Counted from the first letter of the stretch, positions 1 through 8,796 are shown. The stretch: 64,000 nt of DNA from NVTR01 sp965237505 (GCA_965237505.1 CBDEFR010000004.1:186001-250000); one strand, 5' to 3'. Notes: generated from the sequence alone by a model not told the origin. Program-made: numbers and translations.

Positions 1-2
1 AA

Positions 3-299
3 TCGCGATGCCCGCAATGTGATCAAAGTATCGTTGTCGATATTGCGAAGGATGGACTGCAGGTTGTTGATTGCGAACCAGGTACGACCCGAATTTGGGC
101 AGGAATTGTGCTAATTGAAGGGTGTGCCGCGACCAGCCAATGTCAATCGATGCTGGCGTTTTGCTGTCAGGAACACCTGAACGAATGGCGGGGCGCCGAT
201 GAAAAACGACGCGAGGGTTACACATTTTCGGTGGAACAGGCTGTTCAAGTAGGGGTTGCAATTTTCCGACCGTTTCTACCGCAATCCGAAAGGGCGTAG
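3..299 (+). CDS. MerB-like (alkylmercury lyase family) protein, C-terminal part
   Basis: The frame enters from the left edge, so only about 98 C-terminal residues are seen, ending with TAG at 297-299. The piece starts with a CPQCD motif, continues with a short beta-rich stretch (TTRIWAGIV) and then has AFCCQEHLNEW. That last segment lines up with the part of organomercurial lyase MerB that carries its distal catalytic cysteine (SFCCHVHFF in the classical enzyme). MerB cleaves carbon-mercury bonds in the cytoplasm. Many chromosomal relatives have unknown substrates, and the first catalytic cysteine and aspartate would lie outside the window, so activity cannot be judged. No merA, merR or merT is visible nearby. 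The family assignment rests on motif recall, not on a search. Confidence 0.5.
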   Translation, partial: SRCPQCDQSIVVDIAKDGLQVVDCEPGTTRIWAGIVLIEGCAATSQCQSMLAFCCQEHLNEWRGADEKRREGYTFSVEQAVQVGVAIFRPFLPQSERA

Positions 300-360
300 C
301 AGCAACAAAAACACGCGAAACATCTGAAGCTACAATACTCGGAATGTATTGACGCGGTTC

Positions 361-687
361 TTACTGACGAACAGCTTTCGCAAAACTCAATGCCTCACCG
401 ACGTCCGCTTCCTCAGGAATGTGCTGCTTGGTAATGTGCTTTCGCGATGGCTGTCGGCGACCCAAGGTGTCGGTGCGGGTGGCGACGTGGCTAATTTCGC
501 CGCGTCTCTCAAGTTCTTTTCTAACTGTAGAAACAGCGGTGTGGTGAATCCCCAACATTGCCGCAATTTGCCTGTCGTTTTTCTCAGGCGTGGCCCTCAA
601 CTGGTCCGCGATAAGTTCCCGTTTCTGCGCTTGGTTTACATGGCGCGACGGGCGATATTTAGTTGCCGCGCGTGGGTGAATCAGCAA
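361..687 (-). pseudogene. ParB/methylase-associated helix-turn-helix protein fragment
   Basis: The reading frame encodes QKRELIADQLRATPEKNDRQ followed by an alanine-rich helix-turn-helix (IAAMLGIHHTAVSTVRKELE) and then a basic tail. The arrangement matches the C-terminal DNA-binding segment of phage- and plasmid-borne ParB-like proteins, where the motif reads roughly DRQIAxxLGVxHxTVxxVR. A ParB N-terminal nuclease-like domain is missing and the apparent start at 687 lies directly in the conserved region, so this is probably a 3' remnant. It is transcribed leftward, away from the bactofilin gene. A real short DNA-binding protein is possible but less likely. Confidence 0.5.
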
Positions 688-699
688 GTGAGAGCGTGC

Positions 700-735
700 T
701 CAACAATTAAAGGCCGCCGCATAACTGCGGCGGCC
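700..735 (-). terminator. Strong hairpin, likely Rho-independent terminator
   Basis: A perfect 10-bp stem (GGCCGCCGCA at 712-721 and TGCGGCGGCC at 726-735) closes a 4-nt loop. Read on the minus strand it is followed by TTTAATTGTTG. It would stop leftward transcription coming from the bactofilin gene about 165 bp upstream. Confidence 0.65.
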
Positions 736-898
736 TCGTAGAGTATCTCGACGGCACGTTTTCCAAGCTATCACCTGAACATGAAGTGCATCAGACTGAC
801 ACCGTACGGTAAGTATAGCACAGAAACCGCTCGGTTGCATGGCCCCTTAGCCGTTGAATTCAATGCTTCCGTGCAAAACGGCTTGCAGTTTACAGAAC

Positions 899-1228
899 CT
901 ACTTGGGTTTCACCCGAAACTTTCCAGAAATTGCGGCCCCGCTTTCCACAGTTAATTCCTCGCAATTGACGCCACCCCTGAGAACCGCCCCGGAGTGAAT
1001 TGTTAGTAATCGAGCTTGAACTTTTCCCCTTTGAACTCCCATCAACTCAGCGCTGTCGGCCTTCACGTTTCCTTTGATTTTTCCGGATACTTCCAGACTT
1101 AGCTTGGCCGCTGAAACATTCCCGTTCACGGTTCCATTTACTACGACCGAGCCGGATGATTCCATGTTTCCGTCAATGGTTAGGTCCTCCGAAATCATAG
1201 ACTGGGTATTTATGCTGACTTCATTCAT
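899..1228 (-). CDS. Bactofilin (polymer-forming cytoskeletal protein)
   Basis: The protein is built from a repetitive beta-helix pattern with valine or isoleucine every other residue and glycine at the turns (NGTVNGNVSAAKLSLEVSG, then KIKGNVKADSAEL, then GAVLRGGVNCEELTVESGA). This is the hallmark of bactofilins, which form non-polar filaments at the inner face of the membrane and scaffold cell-shape or envelope enzymes. At 109 residues from the ATG at 1228 it is a normal short bactofilin. The frame is open further upstream to a GTG at 1291, but the segment added there (basic, low complexity) is not family-like, so I prefer 1228. No M23 peptidase partner, which often neighbours bactofilin genes, is visible. 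The DNA is AT-richer than the IS1202-like element beside it. Confidence 0.85.
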   Translation of the reverse strand: MNEVSINTQSMISEDLTIDGNMESSGSVVVNGTVNGNVSAAKLSLEVSGKIKGNVKADSAELMGVQRGKVQARLLTIHSGAVLRGGVNCEELTVESGAAISGKFRVKPK

Positions 1229-1291
1229 TGCAGAATTACCACTTTGTTTGTTTCTCTTTTTTAGTGACAACGCGTGAGAGGCTCGAACCAC

Positions 1292-1656
1292 TTGAATTTT
1301 ATCATCGGTTTTGGCGTCGCCATGTCAATGTCACCAATTAACAGAATCGCTCTGCCCGTGGGTGTCCCCACATTTCGCGGCTAAGACTGACCGCCGTGGT
1401 TTCATCCAAATGTGCCGCTGACGTCAGACAGTCCACCAGACCGCCAGCCGTATTGGCAATGCCGCGATTGAGTTGACCCATGAAGCCGTTGTTTTTCCTG
1501 GGCGCCGCCGCAGCCATTCTTTGAATTGGCAGTCATCACGACACCTTCCGACGGTAAATTGGGGGAGAGTTTCATATCTTCATATCGATGTTGTCGGACG
1601 AGAAAATGTCAGCCAATATCGTGGGTTTTTCATAGCACTTTTCGGTCATATTTGCA
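1292..1656. other. No supported gene
   Basis: Short frames only. A 20-codon frame starting MATPKPMIKF lies on the minus strand at about 1264-1323 just before the bactofilin gene, but nothing supports translation. The right end is the target region of the IS1202-like element. Confidence 0.5.
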
Positions 1657-1674
1657 AGGTAATCATTGTCATTT

Positions 1675-3076
1675 GTCGGTAACACGCGATATGTCCGGTT
1701 TATGTACCAGATGATCTGTCCGGTTTTAGAACGCCTCCAAGCCATGGAGGGAGGCTATGCGTCGGACGGAGCAGGTACAGGGACTGAGATTGATGAAGTT
1801 CGAGGAGGTTTACGGGTGCACCCATCGGGGTGGCTTGAGCCAGGCGGAGGCGGCGGAGGTTCTGGGTGTCTCGGAGCGCACCTTCCGGCGCTGGCGCGAC
1901 CGCTACGAGGCGGAGGGAGCCGACGGTCTCTACGACCGCCGCCTGGGCCGCCTCTCGGCGCGGCGCGCGCCGGTGGACGAGGTGGCGCGGGTGCTGGAGT
2001 TGTTCGACACCCGCTACTGGGACTTCACGGCCAAGCACTTCCACGAGAAGCTGGTGGCCGATCACGGCTTCAAGCGCAGCTACAACTGGCTGCGGCTGAG
2101 CTTGCAAGCCCATGGGCGCAGGCGCGCGGCGCCCAGGCGTGGGGCGCACCGGCGCAAGCGGCCGCGCCGTGCCTTGCCCGGCATGATGTTGCACCAGGAC
2201 GGCTCGAGCCACGAGTGGGTCCCCGGTCGATGGTGGGACATGATCGTCACCATGGACGATGCGACCAGCGATATCTACTCGGCCTTCTTCGTCGCCGAAG
2301 AGGGCACCATGTCGAGCTTCCAGGGGGTGTCCGAGGCGATCCGGGCCAAGGGCCTGTTCTGCTCGCTCTACGCCGACCGCGCCAGCCACTACTGGAACAC
2401 GCCCGAGGCCGGCGGCAAGGTGGACAAGGACACCCCGACCCAGGTCGGCCGCGCCCTGGCGCAGCTCGGCATCGAGCTGATCCCGGCCTACTCGCCCGAG
2501 GCAAGGGGGCGCTCGGAGCGCATGTTCGGCACCTTGCAGAAGCGCCTGCCCCAGGAACTCAGGCTCGCCGGCATCACCGACATGGTCGAGGCCAACCGCT
2601 TCCTCAAGGAGGTCTTCCTGCCACAACACAACGCCCGCTTCGCGACCCCGGCCGAGGACCGGGGCACCGCCTTCGTCCCCTTCACCGGCGCGCTCGACGA
2701 CATCCTGTGCATCCACGAGGAACGCACCGTCTCAAACGACAACACGGTGCGCTACAAGCGCCTGGCACTTCAGATCCCCGCTGGCCGCCACCGCCGCCAT
2801 TACGTCAAGGCCAGGGTCCGCGTCCACGAATACCCCGACGGCACAATGGCCGTCTTCCATGGACCGCGATGTCTGGCGCGATACCACGCCGATGGCCAAC
2901 CGATCGACAGCCAAACCCGCGAGGCCGCGTGACCCGCTTCGACGCGACCGACCGGCGCCCTGTGGACAAGTGGACAGCCGCTCCGCGACCGACCACTTCC
3001 CCACAGGGCCAGAAACCGCAACAGAAGCGGTCAACTCATATGGTACATAAACCGGTCAACTCAGAATGTTCTCGAC
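1675..3076 (+). mobile_element. IS1202-like (ISNCY) insertion sequence with 18-bp target duplication
   Basis: The 1402-bp element is bounded by imperfect inverted repeats. Both ends begin GTCG, share an AACA block and then CCGGTTTATGTACCA followed by a second TGxCCGG block. It is flanked by a perfect 18-bp direct repeat, AGGTAATCATTGTCATTT, at 1657-1674 and 3077-3094. Long duplications are characteristic of the IS1202 family, in which 15-18 bp is reported for one subgroup. The element is far richer in GC than the DNA on both sides, so it is a foreign arrival. It carries one transposase gene and appears intact. The surrounding target contains no recognisable gene. Confidence 0.85.
1757..2932 (+). 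CDS. ISNCY/IS1202-family transposase
   Basis: The 391-residue protein starts with a helix-turn-helix (LSQAEAAEVLGVSERTFRRW, residues about 28-47), followed by a DDE integrase core. Candidate catalytic residues are the Asp in LHQDGSSHEW, the Asp in LYADRASHYW and the Glu in GRSERMFGT. The C-terminal part (VRVHEYPDGTMAVFHG) is the usual IS481/ISNCY beta-rich tail. It is full length for the family and uninterrupted. Frames on the opposite strand and in other phases are long only because the DNA is very GC-rich. No second ORF or frameshift signal is present. Confidence 0.9.
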   Translation: MRRTEQVQGLRLMKFEEVYGCTHRGGLSQAEAAEVLGVSERTFRRWRDRYEAEGADGLYDRRLGRLSARRAPVDEVARVLELFDTRYWDFTAKHFHEKLVADHGFKRSYNWLRLSLQAHGRRRAAPRRGAHRRKRPRRALPGMMLHQDGSSHEWVPGRWWDMIVTMDDATSDIYSAFFVAEEGTMSSFQGVSEAIRAKGLFCSLYADRASHYWNTPEAGGKVDKDTPTQVGRALAQLGIELIPAYSPEARGRSERMFGTLQKRLPQELRLAGITDMVEANRFLKEVFLPQHNARFATPAEDRGTAFVPFTGALDDILCIHEERTVSNDNTVRYKRLALQIPAGRHRRHYVKARVRVHEYPDGTMAVFHGPRCLARYHADGQPIDSQTREAA

Positions 3077-3094
3077 AGGTAATCATTGTCATTT

Positions 3095-3274
3095 CGCTTC
3101 ATCTTCACCGGTTGTTATTCACTCAGATGGAAATGTTTTTTTCGAAAGTCGAAAATTGAGATAAGTGCGGTGGTGAGGGGACGTTACGGGTCCCATACAC
3201 TCCATTTGTGTTCCGGGGGGCACCCATTGCGCGTCTGACAGGCGCTGGCGTGGCTGTCTGTGCCTATGTGTAAC
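3095..3274. other. No supported gene
   Basis: AT-rich spacer between the IS1202-like element and a membrane-protein fragment. No promoter, RNA or reading frame can be supported. Confidence 0.4.
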
Positions 3275-3428
3275 CTAGGTGTCATCGGCCATGGCGGGCA
3301 AATTAAAAATGACCAGCGCAATAATCACCGCCCACCACGGGTGCTCGAATTTCGCCCAGGTCCAGATTGCAGCCGGAACGCTCCACGCCGATGCCACACC
3401 TTGAAAGATCGCCACGACAGGCACTGTC
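3275..3428 (-). pseudogene. C-terminal fragment of a membrane protein
   Basis: The minus strand has an open frame ending in TAG at 3275-3277. It encodes a strongly hydrophobic tail (VPVVAIFQGVASAW, then WWAVIIALVIFNLPAMADDT), which reads like the last two transmembrane helices of a permease-type protein. The frame degenerates to the right, where an IS3 end appears to start. The parent family cannot be named. Confidence 0.35.
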
Positions 3429-3508
3429 TGACGTCAACGCCTGTGGGACAGATTTTAGGTTTAGCATCAGGAGGATTTCTGGTTCATCGCAACCGTCAAG
3501 GAGTGAAG

Positions 3509-3797
3509 ATGAACAAGAAATCCGGAACCAGCAAAGCCTCGGCTGACAGGCTGGTCAAAACCATTCGCCGCAAGACCCGGCAAACCTATTCGGCTGAGGA
3601 GAAGATCCGCATTGTTTTAGCGGGTCTTCGCGGCGAGGCAAGCATCTCGGCGTTGTGCCGTCGTGAAGGCATCTCAGAGAGCCTGTATTACAGTTGGTCG
3701 AAGGAATTTCTGGAAGCGGGCAAACGCCGCTTGTCTGGCGATACGGCACGTCAGGCGACGTCGCCTGAGGTGAAGGAGTTGCGATCAGAGGCGATGG
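3509..3797 (+). pseudogene. IS3-family orfA, truncated by IS21
   Basis: From an ATG preceded by AAGGAGTGAAG, the frame encodes a typical IS3 OrfA: a basic N-terminus, then RQTYSAEEKIRIVLAGLRGE and a helix-turn-helix (SISALCRREGISESLYYSW). OrfA binds the IS ends and is made into the full transposase by frameshift into orfB. Here the protein stops after KELRSEA because the IS21 left end begins at 3798, and the orfB half is absent from the other side of IS21. The remnant is therefore dead. Confidence 0.8.
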
Positions 3798-3947
3798 TGT
3801 CAATCCCGGCGTAAAAAGGGGCCATTCGCCGGAGTAAAAGTGGGCCAGTTGAGGTGCCGCGCCTTGTTGGGTGTGCTCCCCATAAAGCTAACGCGTGACA
3901 AGTCGCATGTTGGCCAAAGGCCAACATCCATCAAGTTCAGACCGGGT

Positions 3948-4699
3948 TCAGGCTCTGGCGTTTCGGCTCTGTTTTAGCCGAAAGCTGTCGCCGTTCATCT
4001 CCAGTATATGGACGTGGTGGGTGAGGCGATCCAGGAGCGCACCGGTGAGGCGCTCGGATCCGAATATTTCGGTCCATTCGTCGAACGGCAGATTTGAGGT
4101 GATGATTATGGAGCCGCGTTCATAGCATTGGGAGATGACTTCGAAGAGCAGCTCAGCGCCGGTTTTGCTCAAGGGGACAAAGCCCAGCTCGTCAATGATC
4201 AGAAGGTTCTGGCTGGTGAGTTGTTTTTGGAACCTCTGCAGGCGGCGTTCATCGACAGCTTCGATCAATTCGTGAACCAGTGATGCGGCGGTTATGAAGC
4301 GGACCTTGAGGCCTTTCTGGCAGGCGGCCAATCCCAGCCCCAGTGCGACATGGGTTTTACCGGTGCCACTTGGCCCCAGGGCAATGATGTTCTGGTATTT
4401 GTCGATGTATTCACAGCGCGCCAGCTCCAGCACGAGCGGCTTGTTGAGTGACGGGATCGCCTTGAAATCGAAGCTGTCCAGGCTCTTGGTGGCTGGAAAC
4501 TTCGCGGCTTTGATGCGCCGCTCGATCATCCGGCGTTCCCGCTCTATCAGTTCAAGTTCGCAGAGCCGCAGTAAATACTGGACGTGATCCTTCTTCTCAG
4601 CAGCGCATTGTTGCGCAAGTTTGGAATATTCGCCCGGGAATGTCGGCAAGCGCAGTTTTTTAGGTGATGCTGCAGCAGAACCTGCGGTGTATCGGTCAT
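3948..4699 (-). pseudogene. istB: IS21 istB helper ATPase, one-base frameshift
   Basis: IstB is the AAA+ partner that stimulates IstA and selects targets. The protein has Walker A (GPSGTGKTHVALG), Walker B (LLIIDELGF) and the IstB C-terminal signature (ERLTGALLDRLTHHVHILEM). The natural start is the ATG at 4699, which overlaps the istA stop, and the first residues (MTDTPQVLLQHHLK) match other IstB proteins. The frame then breaks in a run of six A residues (minus strand, around 4656-4661), where seven would restore LKKLRLPTF. The downstream frame from about 4649 is otherwise intact. This could be a true mutation or a sequencing error. Confidence 0.85.
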
Positions 4700-6195
4700 G
4701 CCGGCACCTGCGTCATCAGGCTCATATAGCTCGCGGGCTTGGTGGTCTCGACCAGTGCTTTGGGCAGGTAGGGGTAGATATCGAGATCGAGCCGTGGCGG
4801 GCGCCTCTCGATCCGGCAAAGCACCAGATGCTTGACCGCATCGTAGCCGATCGCGCCCAGTTCCAGCGACTGTTTGATAGCCCCGTGGACGTGCGCCATC
4901 TCGAAGCTCTCAAGCAGCCGCAGAACCTGGACGTATTCGCGCTTGCCCTTCTTGCCCATGCGCGCTTCCAGCAGCCGGTGCAGGGTGGCAAACTCCCCTG
5001 GCAGGTCCCAGCCCTGCAGCGGTGCCGCCTGGTCCAGCGCGCCAACCTTCTGTTCCAGCAGCGGCAGGAAGTGCATCGGATCGAAGACCATATCAGCCTT
5101 CTCATAGGACCGTTGGTGGCGGGCGATCACCTCGGCGCCGCAGCCGATGACGACCTCGTGGACATAGCCGCGGACCTGAACCTCGTGATGAGCGCAGGCG
5201 ACCGGCACCGAGTAATCGTTGTTGCGATAGCGGATCATCGAGATCGACGTCGCCCGCGTGCTGACTTTCTCGCAGGCATCGTAGGGTACAGGCGGCAGCG
5301 CCATCAGGCCGTCGAGGTCGCGCATCAGCCGCTCGCCGATAGTCTCGGAATGACCCCGCAGAACCTCATCCTGACGTTTGAGGCATTGCTCCTCCAGCCG
5401 GACGTTCAGGTCATCGAAACTGTCGAAGCGCGGCATCGGCACCAGGAAGTTCCGCCGGCCATAACCGATTGTGCCTTCGACATTACCCTTGTCGTTGCCC
5501 TTGCCAGGACGGCCGAACCGGTCTTCGAACAGGTAATGCGACTGCAACTCAGCAAAGGTTCTGGTGCGTTGCCGTTTTCCGTCCCCGAGGATCCGTGCCA
5601 CCGCGATCGTGGTGTTGTCGTAGAGCCCTGACAGCGGCACGCCGCCGAAGAACGCAAAGGCGGAGACATGGCCATCGCAAAAGGCCTCGGTTGTCTCCGC
5701 CGGATAGGCCTTGATGAAGAACGCGTCCGAGTGCGGCAGAGACATTGCAAAGTAGTGCAGCTTGCGCACGACCCCGCCAATCTCGCCAAGCGCCTCACCA
5801 AAATCAACCTGGGCGTGGCCTGGCGCGTGCGACAGCGGCACGAACACTTCCCGAGTCCGGCGCTTCTTCTCGCGAACATAGTCGGTCACAATCGTGATCC
5901 CGCCGGTGAAGCCATGTTCATCACGCAAACGCTCATATATCCGCTTCGACGTATGCCGCTGCTTCTTGAGCCGCGACTTATCCTCTTCCAATATCTGGTT
6001 GATGAGCGGAATGAACGGGTCAAGCTTTGGACGGGCTGGTGGCCCATTCCTGCGATACCCCGGTGGCACCGCATGCTTCAGAATTTTTGACACAGTCTTG
6101 CGGTCTATCCCGAAATGACCGGCCGCCGCCCGCTCACTCATCCCACCGACATGACACGCACGCCGAACCCGGCTGTACAATTCCACAGAATACAT
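4696..6195 (-). CDS. istA: IS21 IstA transposase
   Basis: The 499-residue transposase is intact. It has an N-terminal helix-turn-helix (MSERAAAGHFGIDRKTVSKI), the rve/DDE core with Asp in HAQVDFGEA, Asp in GLYDNTTIA and Glu in KGNVEGTIGY, and the conserved C-terminus ending in LDLDIYPYLPKALVE. Length and motifs match full IS21 IstA. Its last codons overlap the istB start (positions 4696-4699), the usual coupling. It is closely related in sequence to the IstA at 53.3-54.8 kb but not to the one at 25.3-26.9 kb. Confidence 0.93.
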   Translation of the reverse strand: MYSVELYSRVRRACHVGGMSERAAAGHFGIDRKTVSKILKHAVPPGYRRNGPPARPKLDPFIPLINQILEEDKSRLKKQRHTSKRIYERLRDEHGFTGGITIVTDYVREKKRRTREVFVPLSHAPGHAQVDFGEALGEIGGVVRKLHYFAMSLPHSDAFFIKAYPAETTEAFCDGHVSAFAFFGGVPLSGLYDNTTIAVARILGDGKRQRTRTFAELQSHYLFEDRFGRPGKGNDKGNVEGTIGYGRRNFLVPMPRFDSFDDLNVRLEEQCLKRQDEVLRGHSETIGERLMRDLDGLMALPPVPYDACEKVSTRATSISMIRYRNNDYSVPVACAHHEVQVRGYVHEVVIGCGAEVIARHQRSYEKADMVFDPMHFLPLLEQKVGALDQAAPLQGWDLPGEFATLHRLLEARMGKKGKREYVQVLRLLESFEMAHVHGAIKQSLELGAIGYDAVKHLVLCRIERRPPRLDLDIYPYLPKALVETTKPASYMSLMTQVPA

Positions 6196-6305
6196 CTCCC
6201 CGCCCTCAGCTCGTTTGCCTCAGGCGTCAGAATGGCGGAGTTTTACTCCGCGACAGTCAGATTATTCGACCGTTTCTGTGGTCCAGTATTGCTCCGGGAT
6301 TCACA

Positions 6306-6551
6306 TCATCGCCTCTCTTTGCGAGGGTTCTTGCACTCGGCCGATCGATGGTTGGCTTTGCCGAAAATCTGACCATATCCGCCCGCCCCGCTGGGTCCGC
6401 ATGGCAATACACGTCTATCGACACCCATGTTCTGGGCATGGTGCTGCGGGCTGCAACAGGTGTGTCGGCAAAAGAGTACGTGTCTAACAAAAATCATCCG
6501 CCGATAGCCTTCCGGCCCAAAGCATCGGCTTCGTTGTCCAGCAAGTTTTGA
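6306..6551 (+). pseudogene. Serine hydrolase (beta-lactamase class C family) fragment
   Basis: Immediately right of the IS21 end, the plus strand encodes LGRSMVGFAENL, then WQYTSIDTHVLGMVLRAATG. This matches the segment of class C beta-lactamase-like serine hydrolases around the Tyr-x-Ser/Asn motif (here YTS) and the following helix. The nucleophile-bearing SxxK segment upstream and the C-terminal half are missing, and the frame ends shortly after VSNK. This is debris of a larger hydrolase gene, cut on the left by IS21. Confidence 0.6.
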
Positions 6552-6770
6552 ATTGCCAATACATATTTGTGACGTGAACCCGCTGGCCTGCCCGGGTTGC
6601 CCTTTGCGAACCCACCGGTCTCGTCCGTGTACGTTGAAGCCACGTTGTTTCGTGTCATATGGGTTCGGAACCAAAAAAAAAGTTCCTGAAATCGCGATTT
6701 CTAAAACTCGCAACTTGTTTTCCTACCAAGGATATGGTGCGTTGAGGCCAGATTTTTTGGGGTATTTGCT
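6552..6770. other. No supported gene
   Basis: Low-coding stretch between two gene remnants. It contains a run of nine A residues near 6674 and no recognisable signal. Confidence 0.4.
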
Positions 6771-7220
6771 GTGGAAGATTCATTTCCAAGTGTGATTGCA
6801 CACTGTGATTGGGGCAGTGATCCAAAGAAAAGATGGATGGCTGTTGCGTCAAGAGCAGGGAACTATTGGTCGCTTGGGGCTCCTGAAGTCGTCGGTGACA
6901 CTGGAGACCTATTCGACCGTTTGCGCCTCCGCGCGCAATCGGCAGACTCACTGTTGATTGGATTTGATTTTCCGATCGGTTTGCCTTTGGCCTATGGACA
7001 CCGAACCGAGTTGGCCGACTTTCGTGATGGGCCACGTAATAGCTGCTCGACGCCAGTAATGCAGGGTTGGCACGCGGCGGCCAAGGCTCCATTGTTGGCA
7101 GCGGTGGGCATCCGGCACTGGGATCATCCCGGTCAGTTCAACGGGATTTTACACCAATGCCACGTTTTCATCCCAACACCCACCAAACTTGGCCGACTTA
7201 GACGCTCGCAGACTCACTGA
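6771..7220 (+). pseudogene. DUF429-like predicted nuclease fragment
   Basis: The frame begins near a GTG and encodes VIAHCDWGSDPKKRWMAVAS, followed by a segment ending LLIGFDFPIGLPLAYG. This pairs an Asp near the N-terminus with a hydrophobic strand ending in DFPIG, the layout of RNase H-fold proteins annotated as DUF429 or predicted nucleases. The match fades after about residue 90. The rest (HWDHPGQFNGILHQCHVFIP) looks like a shuffled or out-of-register part of the family. It is probably a rearranged pseudogene. Function is unknown. Confidence 0.45.
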
Positions 7221-7375
7221 CGGCCACTAGCAGATTTCGGGTGCACCCCCCCCCCAGCCAAACAGAGCTGGTGACTCTCACGGCTTCGCTCTGGGGCCGG
7301 ACCACAAGTGAATGGGCTAGGGTTTTGCACTGCAATCGCCACGAATTTGATCAGCGCCGCATTGGCGCGGGCTTG
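7221..7375. other. Junction region with a poly-C run
   Basis: This short non-coding stretch includes ten consecutive C residues at about 7246-7255 and joins two unrelated gene remnants. No feature can be supported. Confidence 0.4.
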
Positions 7376-7800
7376 GCCACCGTCGTACACCCGCTCTCGC
7401 TCAACAACTCCCGTGCCAGTAGCACCCGGTCGCGCAGATAAGTCAGGTAGGAGTGTATGCCGAGTTCCCAGGTATCGCGGAACGCCTTGATCATCTCCGG
7501 CTCTTGGGTCAGGTCCTCGTCCCTGCGGTCCTTCACGTCGCGCTTGTTGACGAAAGGCTGGAAGTTCGAGCCGTATTTGATGCCGTAGGGCGGGTCGATG
7601 TAGATCATCAGCACTCGGCCAGCCATGCTCTCCTTCTGCAGGAACGAGTTCGTCACCAGCAGGCTGTCACCGGCGATCAGCCGGTTCGCCCAGCCTTTCT
7701 CGTGGCTGCAGAACTCCAGCGCCTTGGCGCAGCGGCTTGTTCTCGAATTGGGGGCTGGAACAGCTCCAGTTGCTCGACCTCGGCGAAGCCGTCCCCGCCC
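7376..7800 (-). pseudogene. Type III-like DNA methyltransferase (Mod) fragment
   Basis: The minus strand encodes GWANRLIAGDSLLVTNSFLQ, then VLMIYIDPPYGIKYGSNFQP and DLTQEPEMIKAFRDTWELG. The DPPY tetrapeptide is the catalytic motif IV of N6-adenine and N4-cytosine methyltransferases, and the surrounding words are those of large Mod subunits that methylate DNA for type III restriction. Only the middle is present. Both ends run into unrelated sequence (after LLARELLSESG on the left end), and the upstream part is frameshifted (an EQLELFQPP segment lies in another phase). No res gene is near. Inactive. Confidence 0.75.
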
Positions 7801-7833
7801 TCCATGCGCGTTTGAGCAGAGCAAACTCTCTTA

Positions 7834-8764
7834 GTGTCTGATTCAAAACTCTACGCATGATTACAATGCCTTGCAATTTTACGCGTGAGGGTTCTGATAT
7901 GTGCAACGAGTATCCATGCCTGTGAACTTGCGATGGATTTTTCCCAATCTTTGGCCAATCGCCGGCAGCGGTTGAGCCATGCGAAGGTGCGCTCGACGAC
8001 CCATCTTCTGGGAATGACTTCGAAGCCTTCCGCAGTGTCGAAGCGCTTGACGATCTGGATTGCCCAGTCACCGATGCCTTCAAGAGCGTCGCGCAGCTTT
8101 GGTCCGGCATAACCGCCATCCGCAAAGATATGGCGCAAGTTTGGATGGGAATACCGGATGGATTTCAACACTTCCGGTGCGCCATCACGGTCTTGAATAC
8201 CGGCGCTATGCACGACCAACCCAACCATAAACCCGAGCGTGTCGGTGACAATGTGGCGCTTGCGGCCCTTGGTTTTCTTGCCCGCGTCATAGCCCGAAAT
8301 GCCACCGCTTTCCGTGTTTTTATGGTCTGGCTATCAATGACACCAGCGGTGGGGCCGGGCTTCTTGCCATGAAACTCGCGCGCCGTCGCCACCAGAAAAT
8401 GGCTGATCACTTCAAAGATGCCATCGTTGCGCCAGCCATGGAAATAGTAGCGCACGGTGGACACTGGCGGGAAATCATTGGGCAGCATACGCCACGCACA
8501 CCCGGCGCTGGCGATGTACAAAATGGCATCCAGAACATCGCGCATCGCCGTGCTGCGCGGACGACCAGTTGTTTTAGGCGGCGGCAGGAATGGCGCGATC
8601 AAACCCCATTCCTGATCAGTTAAATCGCTTGCATAGCGTCCCGAATGCCGTTCATATCGGGCGCGAGTGGTTTCCGTCCAGACCATTGTGATCTCCCTCG
8701 AATCTTATCAATCCGATTGAATCACAACTCGCTGAAATCACTCAATTAGTTTTGGATCAGACAC
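7834..8764 (-). mobile_element. IS5-family element (930-bp type), copy 1
   Basis: The termini are GTGTCTGATTCAAAACT at 7834 and the complement of GTGTCTGATCCAAAACT ending at 8764. TTA on both sides (7831-7833 and 8765-8767) fits the TNA target of IS427/IS1031-like IS5 elements. It is 931 bp, one base shorter than copy 2, because of a single-base deletion in the transposase gene. Three further copies lie at 10704, 20496 and 43043, all in the same orientation. Confidence 0.92.
7851..8686 (-). pseudogene. IS5-family transposase, frameshifted copy
   Basis: The same protein as the intact copy at 10721-11557, but a T is missing near 8314 (CCGTGTTTTTATGG instead of CCGTTGTTTTTATGG), so the frame breaks after QTIKT. 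The N-terminal part covers 8686 to about 8312 and the C-terminal part about 8311 to 7851, with the second catalytic Asp (FADGGYAG) and the Glu (VVERTFAWLNR) in the latter. Not expected to be active without the lost base. Confidence 0.88.
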
Positions 8765-8796
8765 TTAGGCGGCAGCGGTGAAAGTGGGCATTGGCT

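Larger units (their letters stand above)
3798..6305 (-). mobile_element. IS21-family insertion sequence, copy type 1
   Basis: The element begins TGTCAATCCCGG at 3798 and ends with the complement of TGTGAATCCCGG at 6305. Internal end repeats (GGAGTAAAA blocks near 3832 and 6240) are typical of IS21 multi-repeat termini. It holds istA and istB in the usual order reading leftward, with the istB start overlapping the istA stop. No direct target repeat is visible. Instead a 10-bp inverted flank (AGAGGCGATG) lies outside both ends. It interrupts an IS3 orfA and abuts a serine-hydrolase fragment, so the right junction is probably rearranged. Confidence 0.9.

Noticed and set aside
1666..3159. A 497-codon plus-strand frame and a 338-codon minus-strand frame over the IS1202-like element
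   Set aside because: Both are composition artefacts of very GC-rich DNA. The translations are low-complexity Arg/Pro/Gly/Ala, and the transposase in the third phase has clear motifs.
4621..5631. A long plus-strand frame antisense to istA
   Set aside because: No recognisable domain. It mirrors the intact IstA gene, which has all catalytic motifs.
7246..7255. Ten-C run as a phase-variation tract of the methyltransferase gene
   Set aside because: It lies outside the remaining methyltransferase frame and the gene is truncated on both sides, so slippage could not switch it.
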